64,000 bases of DNA from an uncultured Gammaproteobacteria bacterium (GTDB lineage: Bacteria > Pseudomonadota > Gammaproteobacteria > Steroidobacterales > Foliamicaceae), in the NCBI GenBank assembly GCA_951828235.1, contig OX639965.1, positions 579,191-643,190 on the forward strand. Direction: 5' to 3'. Every line of letters starts with the position of its first letter. Position 1 is the first letter of the stretch. The position numbers and the translations under genes were made by a program. This document shows, piece by piece, positions 52,893 through 62,216 of this stretch. Below the pieces are notes generated by a model, which worked only from the letters and a program-made list of their open reading frames with translations, searched no databases and was not told the origin of the DNA.

Positions 52893-55622
52893 ATGGGCGT
52901 TAAAGCAAAATCAGGCAAAAGCGCAAAAGGCACCGGTCCCTGGGTGCTTCGCGGCAAGTTGAGACCGCCTCTCGGACATCATTCCCTGATCGAGCGTTCC
53001 GACCTGGTCGACTCCCTCGACGATCTTCTGAACTACCAGGCGTCCATCGTCATTGCGCCGGCGGGATACGGCAAGACCACGCTTTTGACGCAGTGGCGGG
53101 GGCGGCTAACCGGGGCGGGATGCAAGGCAGGCTGGCTGACTCTCGACGGGCAGGATGCGGACACGTACCGCTTTCTGTGCTACTCGATCTTCGCGCTCGC
53201 GGAAGCGGGGGTTGACCTCGGGCAGCTCGAAATGTTCGCGGAACAGGGGCTTACCGAACTGCCGCTGGAATCGGTTCTGGTCCGGTTCCTGTCGTCGGTA
53301 GAGGCCGCCGGCAAACCCGTGGTTCTGATCCTCGACGACTACCACCGCCTGGAATCCGAATCGATCGACCGCTTGATGGACATGCTGATCGACAATGCTC
53401 CGGGCAACTTCCACCTGATCATCAGCGCCCGTCACCGGCCGGCCTTCAACGTTGCGCAACTCTGCCTTACCGGGCGGGGAATTGAAATCGGCGCCGAGAT
53501 GCTGCGGTTCTCCCATGCCGAAATGCAGCAGGCCCTGGGCAACATCTGCAACGACGAAGTGCTGGGGACCATTCAGTCCACGACGGAGGGATGGCCGGTG
53601 GCGGTGCAGCTCGCCCGCCTGGCCTACGTGGGCGGCAGCTCGTTCGACATGCGCGCCATGACCGGACGCGAGGGACACATCGCGGACTTCTTCTCCGAGC
53701 AGGTCGTGCGCGGACTGGCGGACAAGCACCAGCAGTTGCTCACGCGTACGGCCATACTGGACCAGTTCAACGTCGAACTCGCCAACGCAGTTTATGGCGG
53801 CGCCGACGCCTCGAAGATACTCCACTCGCTGAGCGACCTCAGCGCACTGATCGTGCGGCTCGACGAAGAGGGCGAGTGGTATCGCTACCACCACCTGTTC
53901 GCGGAGTTTCTGAGGGGTTTGCTGGGGGAGCGCGAAGCGGACCACGTAGAGCAACTGCACGCGCGGGCGTCGCTGTGGTTCGAGCACGATGGCGATACGC
54001 AGCATGCCGTGCGACACGCCGTCCTGGCCGGGGACATGACGAGGGCGGCGCAGCTGATCGAGTCCGCAGGCGGCTGGGAACTCATACTGTTCGGCGGGAT
54101 CGGCTACCTGCGCAACCTCCTGAACCTTCTTCCGGAGGACCAGGTCACGCTGTTCCCGCGGCTTGAAATCGCCAAGTCCTACCTGCTGCTGAAGATGGGC
54201 AACGTTGCGTCGGCCCGGGGCCACTTCGACCGCGCCTGCGCGCAGCGCGAAAGAATGAACGGTGACGCGGACTGGGGCAAGTGGTTTGCCCGCGACGCTC
54301 TCAATATCGGCTCACTGCTTTGCGCGTACGAGGACGATGAAGCAGCCCTGAATGGGCCGGTCGAACGGAAGCAGAACGTCTTGCCCAACGGAGAGCCCGA
54401 CAGAGTCTCCGACGGGGTGCTGGCCTGCCAGAGAGTGGTGACGCAAATCTACCGCGGACAATTCCGGACCGCCGAAACCACGCTGCGCGCCGCCATGCGC
54501 TATATGCGCCAGGCCGACTCCGTGCTCGGTCTCAATTACTGCTATGTGCATGCCGCGGTCAACAATTTCCATGTGGGCCGAATCAACCAGGCGCTTGCCG
54601 ATGCCCGCGAGAGCAGTTCGATGGCGTCCGACAACTTCGGCAGCGACAGCGGGCTCAAGTCCCTGTCGGATGTGGCCCTGGGTGCGCTGCTGTTCTGGCG
54701 CAACGAACTCAGCGACGAGGATTGGCAGAGATTCGAGATTTCCCTTGAGCATACGGCGCGCTACGACGGCTGGTTTGAAATCTATGCGCTGGGGCTGGAA
54801 ACAACCGTTGACCGCGCCCTCCTGCACGGAGACATCGAAGCGGCAAACGCCGTCATCGACCGGGCCAGGCGTCTGGCTCGCGAGCGCTCCATGGAGCGCC
54901 TCGGCCGGCACGCGGATTCCATGGCATTGCATGTGGCGGTGGAGAAAGGCGACCGGCTGGCGGCCGGGATGATTGCCCGGAAGGTCCGCGACAGACACCC
55001 CCCGGGGCTGTGGCGGGAAAGGCGTTTCTGGTGGCGCAACCATGTGCATGCCATGCTGGCGCTCGCCGGCTATTGCGAAGACACGGACCGCGCCGATGCA
55101 GAGGCCTTCCTGCAGGACGCCGAAGAGTGCTGCCGGAAGCTGGGTGCGGGCTTCCTGCTGCTGCGCGTGCGCGTTACCCGTGCGGCGCAGCTCTACCGCC
55201 TTGATCAGCGTCGGGAAGCCCTCGAACTGCTGGCGCAGGCCATTGGCATGGCGAGGCCCGAGGGACTGACTGGCGCGATCGCAAGGCCCGGCTCGATGCT
55301 GGCGCTGCTGCGCCACGCCCAGAGCTACTGGCGGCGAAAGCCCGGCGAGACGGCAACCCGGCGCTTCGTGGGCGAAGCCATCAACCTGATTCAGCAGTCG
55401 GCCGAAAAGCGACCGGATGCGTCCAACCGCGTCTCCCTGAGTCCGCGCGAAATGGAGGTGCTGTGGGAGCTCTCGCTGGGCCGCTCCAACAAGCAGATCG
55501 CCAGGGCCCTGTACATGACCGAGCACACGGTCAAGTTCCACCTCAAGAACGTGTTCCGCAAACTTTCCGTAAACCGGCGCACCGAAGCGATGCGGGTCGC
55601 CCGGGAACACAACCTCATTTGA
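52893..55622 (+). CDS. MalT-like LuxR-family transcriptional activator
   Basis: The 909-residue STAND regulator has an N-terminal P-loop (APAGYGKTTLLTQW), Walker B (VVLILDDYHRL), a winged-helix and long helical-repeat sensor region, and a C-terminal LuxR helix-turn-helix (LSPREMEVLWELSLGRSNKQ, EHTVKFHLKNVFRKL). Such proteins activate operons upon ligand binding. It sits between the HyuAB-permease operon and the second catabolic cluster, so it likely controls one or both. An in-frame TTG six bases upstream is an alternative start. Confidence 0.9.
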   Translation: MGVKAKSGKSAKGTGPWVLRGKLRPPLGHHSLIERSDLVDSLDDLLNYQASIVIAPAGYGKTTLLTQWRGRLTGAGCKAGWLTLDGQDADTYRFLCYSIFALAEAGVDLGQLEMFAEQGLTELPLESVLVRFLSSVEAAGKPVVLILDDYHRLESESIDRLMDMLIDNAPGNFHLIISARHRPAFNVAQLCLTGRGIEIGAEMLRFSHAEMQQALGNICNDEVLGTIQSTTEGWPVAVQLARLAYVGGSSFDMRAMTGREGHIADFFSEQVVRGLADKHQQLLTRTAILDQFNVELANAVYGGADASKILHSLSDLSALIVRLDEEGEWYRYHHLFAEFLRGLLGEREADHVEQLHARASLWFEHDGDTQHAVRHAVLAGDMTRAAQLIESAGGWELILFGGIGYLRNLLNLLPEDQVTLFPRLEIAKSYLLLKMGNVASARGHFDRACAQRERMNGDADWGKWFARDALNIGSLLCAYEDDEAALNGPVERKQNVLPNGEPDRVSDGVLACQRVVTQIYRGQFRTAETTLRAAMRYMRQADSVLGLNYCYVHAAVNNFHVGRINQALADARESSSMASDNFGSDSGLKSLSDVALGALLFWRNELSDEDWQRFEISLEHTARYDGWFEIYALGLETTVDRALLHGDIEAANAVIDRARRLARERSMERLGRHADSMALHVAVEKGDRLAAGMIARKVRDRHPPGLWRERRFWWRNHVHAMLALAGYCEDTDRADAEAFLQDAEECCRKLGAGFLLLRVRVTRAAQLYRLDQRREALELLAQAIGMARPEGLTGAIARPGSMLALLRHAQSYWRRKPGETATRRFVGEAINLIQQSAEKRPDASNRVSLSPREMEVLWELSLGRSNKQIARALYMTEHTVKFHLKNVFRKLSVNRRTEAMRVAREHNLI

Positions 55623-55642
55623 ATTCGAGGGCCGGCCTGCGG

Positions 55643-57025
55643 TCAGGTCTTCCAGTGCTCGGCGCGGCGCAGGCTTTCGCGGAAGGGCCGGATGCCCGCG
55701 CTGAGGATGCCGGCGGCCATCACGCCGGCGACACAGCCCACAATCGACATCGAATACTTGAGGTCGGCGGGGTTTCCGAAGCCCCGTTCCGTGATCAGCG
55801 CCACCGCGGTGGGACCCAGCCCGATACCGATCAGGTTGACCGGGAACAGGTACATCAGCGCGGAGACCTGCCCGCGCAATTCGTTGGGCGTGATCTGCTG
55901 AATGGAGGCCACCGCGATGCCCCAGGGCGCGGCGGACAGAAAGACCATCGGCGCCATCAGCAACAGTGCCGAGGAAGGCGTGTTCGCCAGGGGAAACAGC
56001 GTGGCAGGCAGGACCGCACAGGAAGCGCAGACCGCGGCGGTGCGAAAGGTCGCCGTGCGCCGGCCGCGCGCCTCAAGATGGTCCGCCAGCCACCCGCCGC
56101 AATAGATGCCGATGGCTCCGAATACCAGCAGGATCAGACCATAAGCCATGCCTGCATCCACCATCTCCCAACCGTACGTCCGGGTGAGAAACGCAGGCGT
56201 CCACAAGGCCATCCCGTTGACCAGCACGCCAAGGCAACCGTAACCGCCGGCATGACAGAGAAAAGTCCGGCGGTTCTTGTACACGAAGGCGAAGAATTCC
56301 CGCACCGGCAGGCTCTGCTTTCCGGCGCCGTGCCTGTAAAGGCGGTCCCGGCGATAGGGTTCGCGAACGGTCGTCAACAGCGCGAGGAGCAGTATCCCGG
56401 GGGCGGCAACCAGGAAAAACGCCATTTGCCAGGAATGGAACGAGCCGAGCATCGGGATTTCGAAGTCCGGCAGGTCCTCGACGGCGCGCAGCACCCAGGC
56501 GCCCACCAGGTAGGAGATGCCGAACCCCATGTAGGTTCCCATCACGTAGGTGCTGATTCCGCGTGACAGCTTGTCGCGCGGAAAGTAGTCCGTGAGGATC
56601 GAATAGGCGGCGGGATTGAGCGCCGCCTCCCCTACGCCCACTCCCACGCGCGCCAGGAAGAACTGGCCGAAGTTTCGGGCGATTCCGCATATTGCCGTCA
56701 TCAGGCTCCAGACCGTGATGCCGATCGCGATGATGCCGACGCGGTGACGCCTGTCGGCGATGCGGCCGATCGGGAATCCCATCAGGGAATAGAAAAGCGC
56801 AAACGCCAGCCCGTGCAGCAGGCTAATCTGGACATCGCTGAACCCCATGTCGCGCCGTATCGGTTCGACCAGCAGGGTAAGAATGGAACGGTCCACGTAC
56901 GAAAGGACGTAGGCCAGCATGAGAACTACGGTCACGTACCAGTATCGCGCCGGACCGTAGACCGGCGCCACGCCGGCGTCGCCCGTCAACTGACGCTTGC
57001 CCGGGGCTGAGGAACGGCCGGTCAC
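55643..57025 (-). CDS. MFS transporter
   Basis: The 460-residue protein has 12 predicted membrane segments with MFS motifs: MLAYVLSYVDRSILTLLVEP in helix 1, MGFPIGRIADRRHRVG as the loop 2-3 motif, and GVGEAALNPAAYSILTDYFP in helix 5. It resembles the spinster-like branch. It starts with GTG four bases inside the second hyuB gene, so it probably moves the substrate or product of that enzyme. Confidence 0.9.
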   Translation of the reverse strand: MTGRSSAPGKRQLTGDAGVAPVYGPARYWYVTVVLMLAYVLSYVDRSILTLLVEPIRRDMGFSDVQISLLHGLAFALFYSLMGFPIGRIADRRHRVGIIAIGITVWSLMTAICGIARNFGQFFLARVGVGVGEAALNPAAYSILTDYFPRDKLSRGISTYVMGTYMGFGISYLVGAWVLRAVEDLPDFEIPMLGSFHSWQMAFFLVAAPGILLLALLTTVREPYRRDRLYRHGAGKQSLPVREFFAFVYKNRRTFLCHAGGYGCLGVLVNGMALWTPAFLTRTYGWEMVDAGMAYGLILLVFGAIGIYCGGWLADHLEARGRRTATFRTAAVCASCAVLPATLFPLANTPSSALLLMAPMVFLSAAPWGIAVASIQQITPNELRGQVSALMYLFPVNLIGIGLGPTAVALITERGFGNPADLKYSMSIVGCVAGVMAAGILSAGIRPFRESLRRAEHWKT

Positions 57026-58692
57026 GACCCCGCGGCAGCCGCGGCCTCTCGCGGCGACAGCCGATAGGCGGTTACGGCCTCTTCCACCGACACGTAGCCA
57101 TTGCGTAGATCTTCAAGTACCTGTTGCCGGCTGCGGCGGGCTGGGTTGCCATAGCCCCCTCCGTTACCGGTCACGATTCGCACGACGTCGCCCCTGCGCA
57201 ACGGGGCATTGTCAAAACCAGCACCGGTTTCCCGGGTGTGCCCGCGCCGGTCGATCTCCACCCGGTTCTTGGATCCGTCCCCGCCCCCGGCCAGTCCCCA
57301 CGGCGGAACCGTGCAGCGCGTATATCCGGCGGTGAGCGATCCGCGGTCCGAGAGCATCTCGTAGTGCAACTCCACGCCCTTGCCGCCACGAAACTCGCCG
57401 GCGCCGGAAGGGGCGGAGTTGAGCGCATAACGCCGCACCCGGATCCCGTTGCGCGACTCGTTGACTTCCACCGGGCAGTTGAAGGTGTCGCCGTGGGAAA
57501 TGGAGAACTGCGCGCTGTCGCCGTCACGGTCGTGGCCCGCTCCCCAACCGCCCACCTGCGGTTCCACGAAAGTCTTGTCTTCGCCGCCGGGCGTCCGCGA
57601 GCGGATCACGGTCGCGCAGATGGCGGCGAAATGGCCCGCCGGAATGCGCTCGGGCATGTGCGGCGCGAGCGTCTTCAGGATCAGGTCCTTGGAACGCATC
57701 TTGTTCTCGTAGTAGAGCCCTACCGCCGCGGGCCGCAGCGCATGAAAGATCGAGCCGGGCCTCGTAAGCACTTTCAGAGGGCGGAAGCAGCCGGCGTTGG
57801 CCCAGGGTCCGGGGAGGGTAATGGACTTGAAGACCGCCCGGGCGCCCACCAGCGTGGCGTCGCGGGTGCCGTTCACGGGGCCATCGTCCTGGTCCGGGTT
57901 TTCGCGCAGATCGATGGTCATCTCACTGCGGCGTATTCGAATCAGCGCCCTGATTTCCCGGCCGTTATCCAGGCGGTCCGTGCCGCGGAACTCGCCGCGG
58001 GGCAGCGCGGCCAGTCCGCTCAGCGCCATGGTCTCGCCGTAGTCCATGTACGCGCCAATCGCGTCAACCAGCGTGTTTCGCCCGTACTTTCCGCACAGTT
58101 CCCGCAGCCTGCGCTCCCCTACCCTCAGCGCCGCCACGCCGGCCCACAAGTCTCCCAGCGCCTGGTCGGGCAAGCGGCTGTTCGCGCGAATGATCGAAAA
58201 CACCGCCTCGACCGGACTGCCGGCCTCGAACAGCTTGAGAGGAGGCAGGATCAGGCCTTCCTGAAAGAGTTCCGTCGCGTTTGGAGACATGGAGCCGGGA
58301 GTCATGCCGCCGATGTCGACCCAATGCCCCTTGTTGGCGGTCCACGCGATCAGCCGGTCGCCGGAGAACACAGGCATGGCGAGCACCACGTCGTTGGCGT
58401 GGCTGACGCCGCCCTCATAGGGATCGTTGGCGATGAAGATATCGCCTGGGGCGATCGACGGCCGGGGATGCCTGCCCAGGACCGCCTGTACCGCCGGCGC
58501 CAGCATTCCAACGAAGCCCGGAATGCCCGCGCCCACGCTCGCCAGGTTGCCTTCGGCGTCGGTTACGGCAACGCCAAAGTCCAGCACCTCGTAGATCACC
58601 GAACTCATGGCGGCGCGCGCCATGGCGGCAAACATTTCCTCGGAAATGGCGTTCAGGGAGTCCTGGATGACTTCCTGCGTAAACGAATCCAT
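57022..58692 (-). CDS. Second HyuB-family subunit, without local HyuA
   Basis: The 556-residue protein has the HyuB blocks EEMFAAMARAAMSSVIYEVLDF, FIANDPYEGGVSHANDVVLA, ANKGHWVDIGGMTPGSM, EFRGGKGVELHYEM and VTGNGGGYGNPARRSRQQV. No hyuA lies next to it; the only one in the window is 8 kb away on the other strand. It may share that HyuA or use one elsewhere. It is followed by the MFS gene (4-nt overlap) and preceded by the TonB receptor on the same strand (45-nt gap). Confidence 0.9.
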   Translation of the reverse strand: MDSFTQEVIQDSLNAISEEMFAAMARAAMSSVIYEVLDFGVAVTDAEGNLASVGAGIPGFVGMLAPAVQAVLGRHPRPSIAPGDIFIANDPYEGGVSHANDVVLAMPVFSGDRLIAWTANKGHWVDIGGMTPGSMSPNATELFQEGLILPPLKLFEAGSPVEAVFSIIRANSRLPDQALGDLWAGVAALRVGERRLRELCGKYGRNTLVDAIGAYMDYGETMALSGLAALPRGEFRGTDRLDNGREIRALIRIRRSEMTIDLRENPDQDDGPVNGTRDATLVGARAVFKSITLPGPWANAGCFRPLKVLTRPGSIFHALRPAAVGLYYENKMRSKDLILKTLAPHMPERIPAGHFAAICATVIRSRTPGGEDKTFVEPQVGGWGAGHDRDGDSAQFSISHGDTFNCPVEVNESRNGIRVRRYALNSAPSGAGEFRGGKGVELHYEMLSDRGSLTAGYTRCTVPPWGLAGGGDGSKNRVEIDRRGHTRETGAGFDNAPLRRGDVVRIVTGNGGGYGNPARRSRQQVLEDLRNGYVSVEEAVTAYRLSPREAAAAAGS

Positions 58693-58737
58693 TTCTCCGG
58701 CCGCCGGGCGGCTACCCGTGTGGCCGGCCCGGCAGGT

Positions 58738-61068
58738 TCAGAAGTTGTAACGGAAATCGACTCTCCAGACCCTCGGCGGGGCCGGATGAACGAAGAGCGG
58801 CGTGACGACTTCGGAGTTGTACTCCTTGTCCGCCGCGTTGTTCACGTACAGAGACGTTGTCCAGTTGGCGCCTTCCACTCCGGCCCGCAGGTTGACCAGG
58901 CTCAAGGTGTCCCGCGGATGCGTGTTCTCCGGCGTCCAGTACTGCTCCCCGCGGCGCTCGTAGTCGGCCCGGGCGAAAAATGTCAACCCGGCGCCCAGAT
59001 CGAATTGGACCCGGGCGCCGGCGTTGAACGTATCCCTGGGGACGTAGGGAAGGTCGTTGCCCACGGTGCCGGGACGCTCCGCGTATGCGGTGATCTCGGC
59101 ATTGGTCTTGCCGTAGGCGGCATAGAGGTCGAAGTTTTCAAGCGGCCGCCACGCAGCCTCCAGTTCGAAGCCGTCCAGGTCCGCTTCGTCGATGTCCTCG
59201 AAGACCTGCACGAAGGCGAGGCCGTCAAAGGGAAAATACTGCGTGTTGTCCACCGAAGACGCGAACATGGCCGCGTTGAACCGGAAATTGCCGTAGTTGC
59301 CTTTCACGCCGATCTCGAAGGCCGAGTTTTCTTCCTGCTCGATGAACTCGTTCGCCGTGGCGCTGATGATCCCGATTCCCGGATAGTTGAACTGGCCCGC
59401 GCGATACCCGATGCCCCAGCTTCCGTAGACGTTGATCTCGTCGGTGGCGGCGAACGCCAGCGTGACCTTGGGCTGGAACTTGCTGAACTCGGCCTCCGCG
59501 ACATCCCGGGAGGGACGGGTGCTGGCCAGCAACTCGCTGAAGGTCGCGTAGGCGCCGCAGTTCACGTTGGCCATCTCTCCGGCCGCTCCCGTGCAGGCGC
59601 CCGCAGCATAAGGATGATTCACGCCGGACGCGTCGGCCTGACTGTACACCCGCCCCGCCGTGTTGTACGGGTTCACAAGCTGTTCGCGGTTTTCCCGGTC
59701 ATAACGCCCGGCCACGTCGATCGTGAACCGATCGCTCATTGCCCATTCCACGCTGCCGAACACGGCCTGGGCATAGCTGTCCTCGACGAAGGAAAGGAAG
59801 GAGCCGGGGTCCACGCCGGTCGGGTTGGTGCTGTCCTCAAATTCGGGCACATCGATGACGCGGAGGTTTCCCTGGCCCTTGTCGATTCCCGATACGGTGG
59901 AGCGCAACCGCTCCCACGAAAGGTAATAGCCGCCGAACTGCCAGCTCAGCGGGCCGTCCGAATTGGATTTGAACCGGATTTCCTGGCTCCAGCCGTCCAC
60001 GTCCACGAAGGAATGCTGCGTGCCGTCGAAGTACGAAAGGTACGGCGCGCGGTCGGCCACCGAAGAGGTCTGGAGCTCATCGTAGGTGGTAACGGACTTG
60101 ACGTCCGCGAAATCGAATGAAGCGTCGACCTTCACCGAGAAACTGGAAGCATCGCGGGTTCCGCGGTCGGGATTGTTGGCCACGTACGGCAATCCGGTCA
60201 GGTTGGCGCCTTCGCTGACGACCTGGTCAACGGTAACGCCCAGCTCCTCGGCCGTACCCAGGAAGACCCCGAAAATCTCGAACTGGGCGGCGCCCGGCCA
60301 GTGAAAGCCGATCCCCTTGCCGGAGTGTTTGGAAACCTGCCCCTTGAGGTCAACGGATATCGTGTCGCTGGGCGACCAGGAAAGCCGGGCGCGGAGCGTG
60401 CGGTCCTCGTACGGGTCCACGTCCTCATCGCGGGTCACGTTGCGGAAATAGCCGTCCCGGTTGACCACCCGGCCGGACAGGCGGAAGGCCGCGTTCTTGC
60501 TGATGGGGCCGCTGTAGGAACCTTCCACGCCGACTTCGTTCGCCGTACCGTAGCTCAGCTTCACATGGCCCTCGGGCTCTTCGCTGGGCGGCTTGGTCGT
60601 AACGATGATCGCGCCGTTGGAGGCGTTGCGGCCGTAGAGGGCGCCCTGGGGGCCCTTGGCCACTTCGATCTGCTGCGTGTCGAACACCTGGCCGATGAAC
60701 TGGCGCGCGTTGACGATCAGCACGTCGTCCACGACAACCGCAACGGGCAATTCGCCGTTGCGCACGCGGCTCAGGCCCCGCACTGTCAGGAAGGAAGTCC
60801 CGATGGTCTGCGACTCGGCCAGGGTCACGTTGGGAATGAACTGGATGTAGTCCGCGGTCTGTGTAACGCCGGCGTCCTCCAGTTGCGCCTCGGTCATGGC
60901 GTTTACCGTGATCGGCGCGTCCTGTATGTTCTCGGAAACCTTGCGGGCGGTAACGACAATTTCTTCCAGCATGGCCTGTGCCGCCGCCTGCTGCGACAGC
61001 GCCATTGCAAGCGCCAGAGTCACGCCCAACCCAAGCGCGCCTCGAAAGGAAAGTGCGAAGTTCTTCAT
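58738..61068 (-). CDS. TonB-dependent outer-membrane receptor
   Basis: From ATG 61068 (GGAGGAG 10 nt upstream) the 776-residue protein has a signal peptide (GALGLGVTLALAMALSQQAAAQ), a TonB box-like EEIVVTARK, a plug domain (APITVNAMTEAQLEDAG, FLTVRGLSRV, IEVAKGPQGALYGRNASNGA) and a 22-strand-type barrel ending in the terminal Phe signature VDFRYNF. It imports an unknown ligand. As first gene before hyuB and the MFS gene it probably brings in their substrate. Confidence 0.93.
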   Translation of the reverse strand: MKNFALSFRGALGLGVTLALAMALSQQAAAQAMLEEIVVTARKVSENIQDAPITVNAMTEAQLEDAGVTQTADYIQFIPNVTLAESQTIGTSFLTVRGLSRVRNGELPVAVVVDDVLIVNARQFIGQVFDTQQIEVAKGPQGALYGRNASNGAIIVTTKPPSEEPEGHVKLSYGTANEVGVEGSYSGPISKNAAFRLSGRVVNRDGYFRNVTRDEDVDPYEDRTLRARLSWSPSDTISVDLKGQVSKHSGKGIGFHWPGAAQFEIFGVFLGTAEELGVTVDQVVSEGANLTGLPYVANNPDRGTRDASSFSVKVDASFDFADVKSVTTYDELQTSSVADRAPYLSYFDGTQHSFVDVDGWSQEIRFKSNSDGPLSWQFGGYYLSWERLRSTVSGIDKGQGNLRVIDVPEFEDSTNPTGVDPGSFLSFVEDSYAQAVFGSVEWAMSDRFTIDVAGRYDRENREQLVNPYNTAGRVYSQADASGVNHPYAAGACTGAAGEMANVNCGAYATFSELLASTRPSRDVAEAEFSKFQPKVTLAFAATDEINVYGSWGIGYRAGQFNYPGIGIISATANEFIEQEENSAFEIGVKGNYGNFRFNAAMFASSVDNTQYFPFDGLAFVQVFEDIDEADLDGFELEAAWRPLENFDLYAAYGKTNAEITAYAERPGTVGNDLPYVPRDTFNAGARVQFDLGAGLTFFARADYERRGEQYWTPENTHPRDTLSLVNLRAGVEGANWTTSLYVNNAADKEYNSEVVTPLFVHPAPPRVWRVDFRYNF

Positions 61069-61243
61069 GATGGAGCTCCTCCGGCCGTCAGGTTCGAGAC
61101 GACGAAACTGGTCGAAGCGCTCTGCTCGGCAACCCCGTTCCAGACTCATCGCCACGTTGCTTTCAGGCAAAACAGTAGCCGCCGAAATGGGGGTTGCCAA
61201 CTACTCGGAAGTGTAGTCTTGGAGCCCCTCGAGGCCTGTTGGG

Positions 61244-62074
61244 TCATTCCGCCGGAACCTTGATCAGGTTGCCGAATTCGTAGTCCCCGCGAAAGATTCC
61301 GAACCGCTCAAGTTCGCTCTCCGGCGGCGGCTCCATGCCCCACACACGGCTGTTTGTCCAGCCGATTCGCTTTTGCCAGGCGGCGCTTTCCGCTGCCTTC
61401 AGCGCTGCGATGGAGCAATCGATGACCGGCACGTTGGCGGAAAACCGTTTCTGCAGAAACTCCTGCAGTTCCGCAAAGAAACCCACTTCCAGGGTGCAGC
61501 CCAGGATGATGGACTCCGCCTTGCTTTCTTCAATGGCGCGCACCGCTGCGAGCTCGAGCTGATTCCTGGTTTCCGTTGGATTGCGGTGGAACTCTTCCAC
61601 CCGAAGCCCGGCAGTCTCGAAAGACGCAAGCTTCGTTCCATAGCCATACTCATGCACAGCCTGCCTCATCTGGTCTTCCCACTTGGTGCGCCCGATGATG
61701 ATCGAAAAGTTGTTGGCGACGTTCAAGGCTGCCGTAATCGACGCCTGGCAGGGCCCGACGATGGCTGTCTCGCCGGAAATTTCCCGCGCATCCAACACCG
61801 CCGGATCATAGAAACATCCGATGGCCATGGCATCGAACCCGTCCAGGGCCGCTTGTCTCGCCGCCTTGACCGTGTCCGCCACGATCAGCGACTCGTAGGC
61901 GCGATACTCCAGGTTGTTCATTTCCGGAGCGACCGAATCCGGATTCAGGGAAGCGATATACACCTCGGTGTCCGGGCACCTGTATTTGCGTGCCATGTCC
62001 GCGAAGACTTCGTCGTAGGCCGACATTCCTATCGGATTGAGATACATCACCTTGGTTCGGGCATTCATGGGCAC
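61244..62074 (-). CDS. Asp/Glu/hydantoin racemase family protein
   Basis: The 276-residue protein has the two active-site cysteines of the family: Cys87 in AIGCFYDPAV and Cys193 in ILGCTLEVGF. It begins VMYLNPIGMSAYDEV. Members interconvert hydantoin or amino acid enantiomers by two-base chemistry, or act as maleate isomerase-like enzymes. With two HyuB proteins and two NCS1 permeases nearby, hydantoin racemisation fits best. The GTG at 62074 has AGGAG 7 nt upstream; an ATG at 62068 is the alternative. Confidence 0.87.
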   Translation of the reverse strand: MPMNARTKVMYLNPIGMSAYDEVFADMARKYRCPDTEVYIASLNPDSVAPEMNNLEYRAYESLIVADTVKAARQAALDGFDAMAIGCFYDPAVLDAREISGETAIVGPCQASITAALNVANNFSIIIGRTKWEDQMRQAVHEYGYGTKLASFETAGLRVEEFHRNPTETRNQLELAAVRAIEESKAESIILGCTLEVGFFAELQEFLQKRFSANVPVIDCSIAALKAAESAAWQKRIGWTNSRVWGMEPPPESELERFGIFRGDYEFGNLIKVPAE

Positions 62075-62216
62075 TGTTGAACTCCTGCGGCCGAAAAAAA
62101 ATCCTACCGGCTCGCGGTAGCCAGAGAACCCGCTCGAAAGAGTAGTTTTGCGGGCGTTTCCTGCCCGCTACGCTAGCGAGGCATTCGCCAGGCAGTGACC
62201 TGCCGTGCGGCAGAAC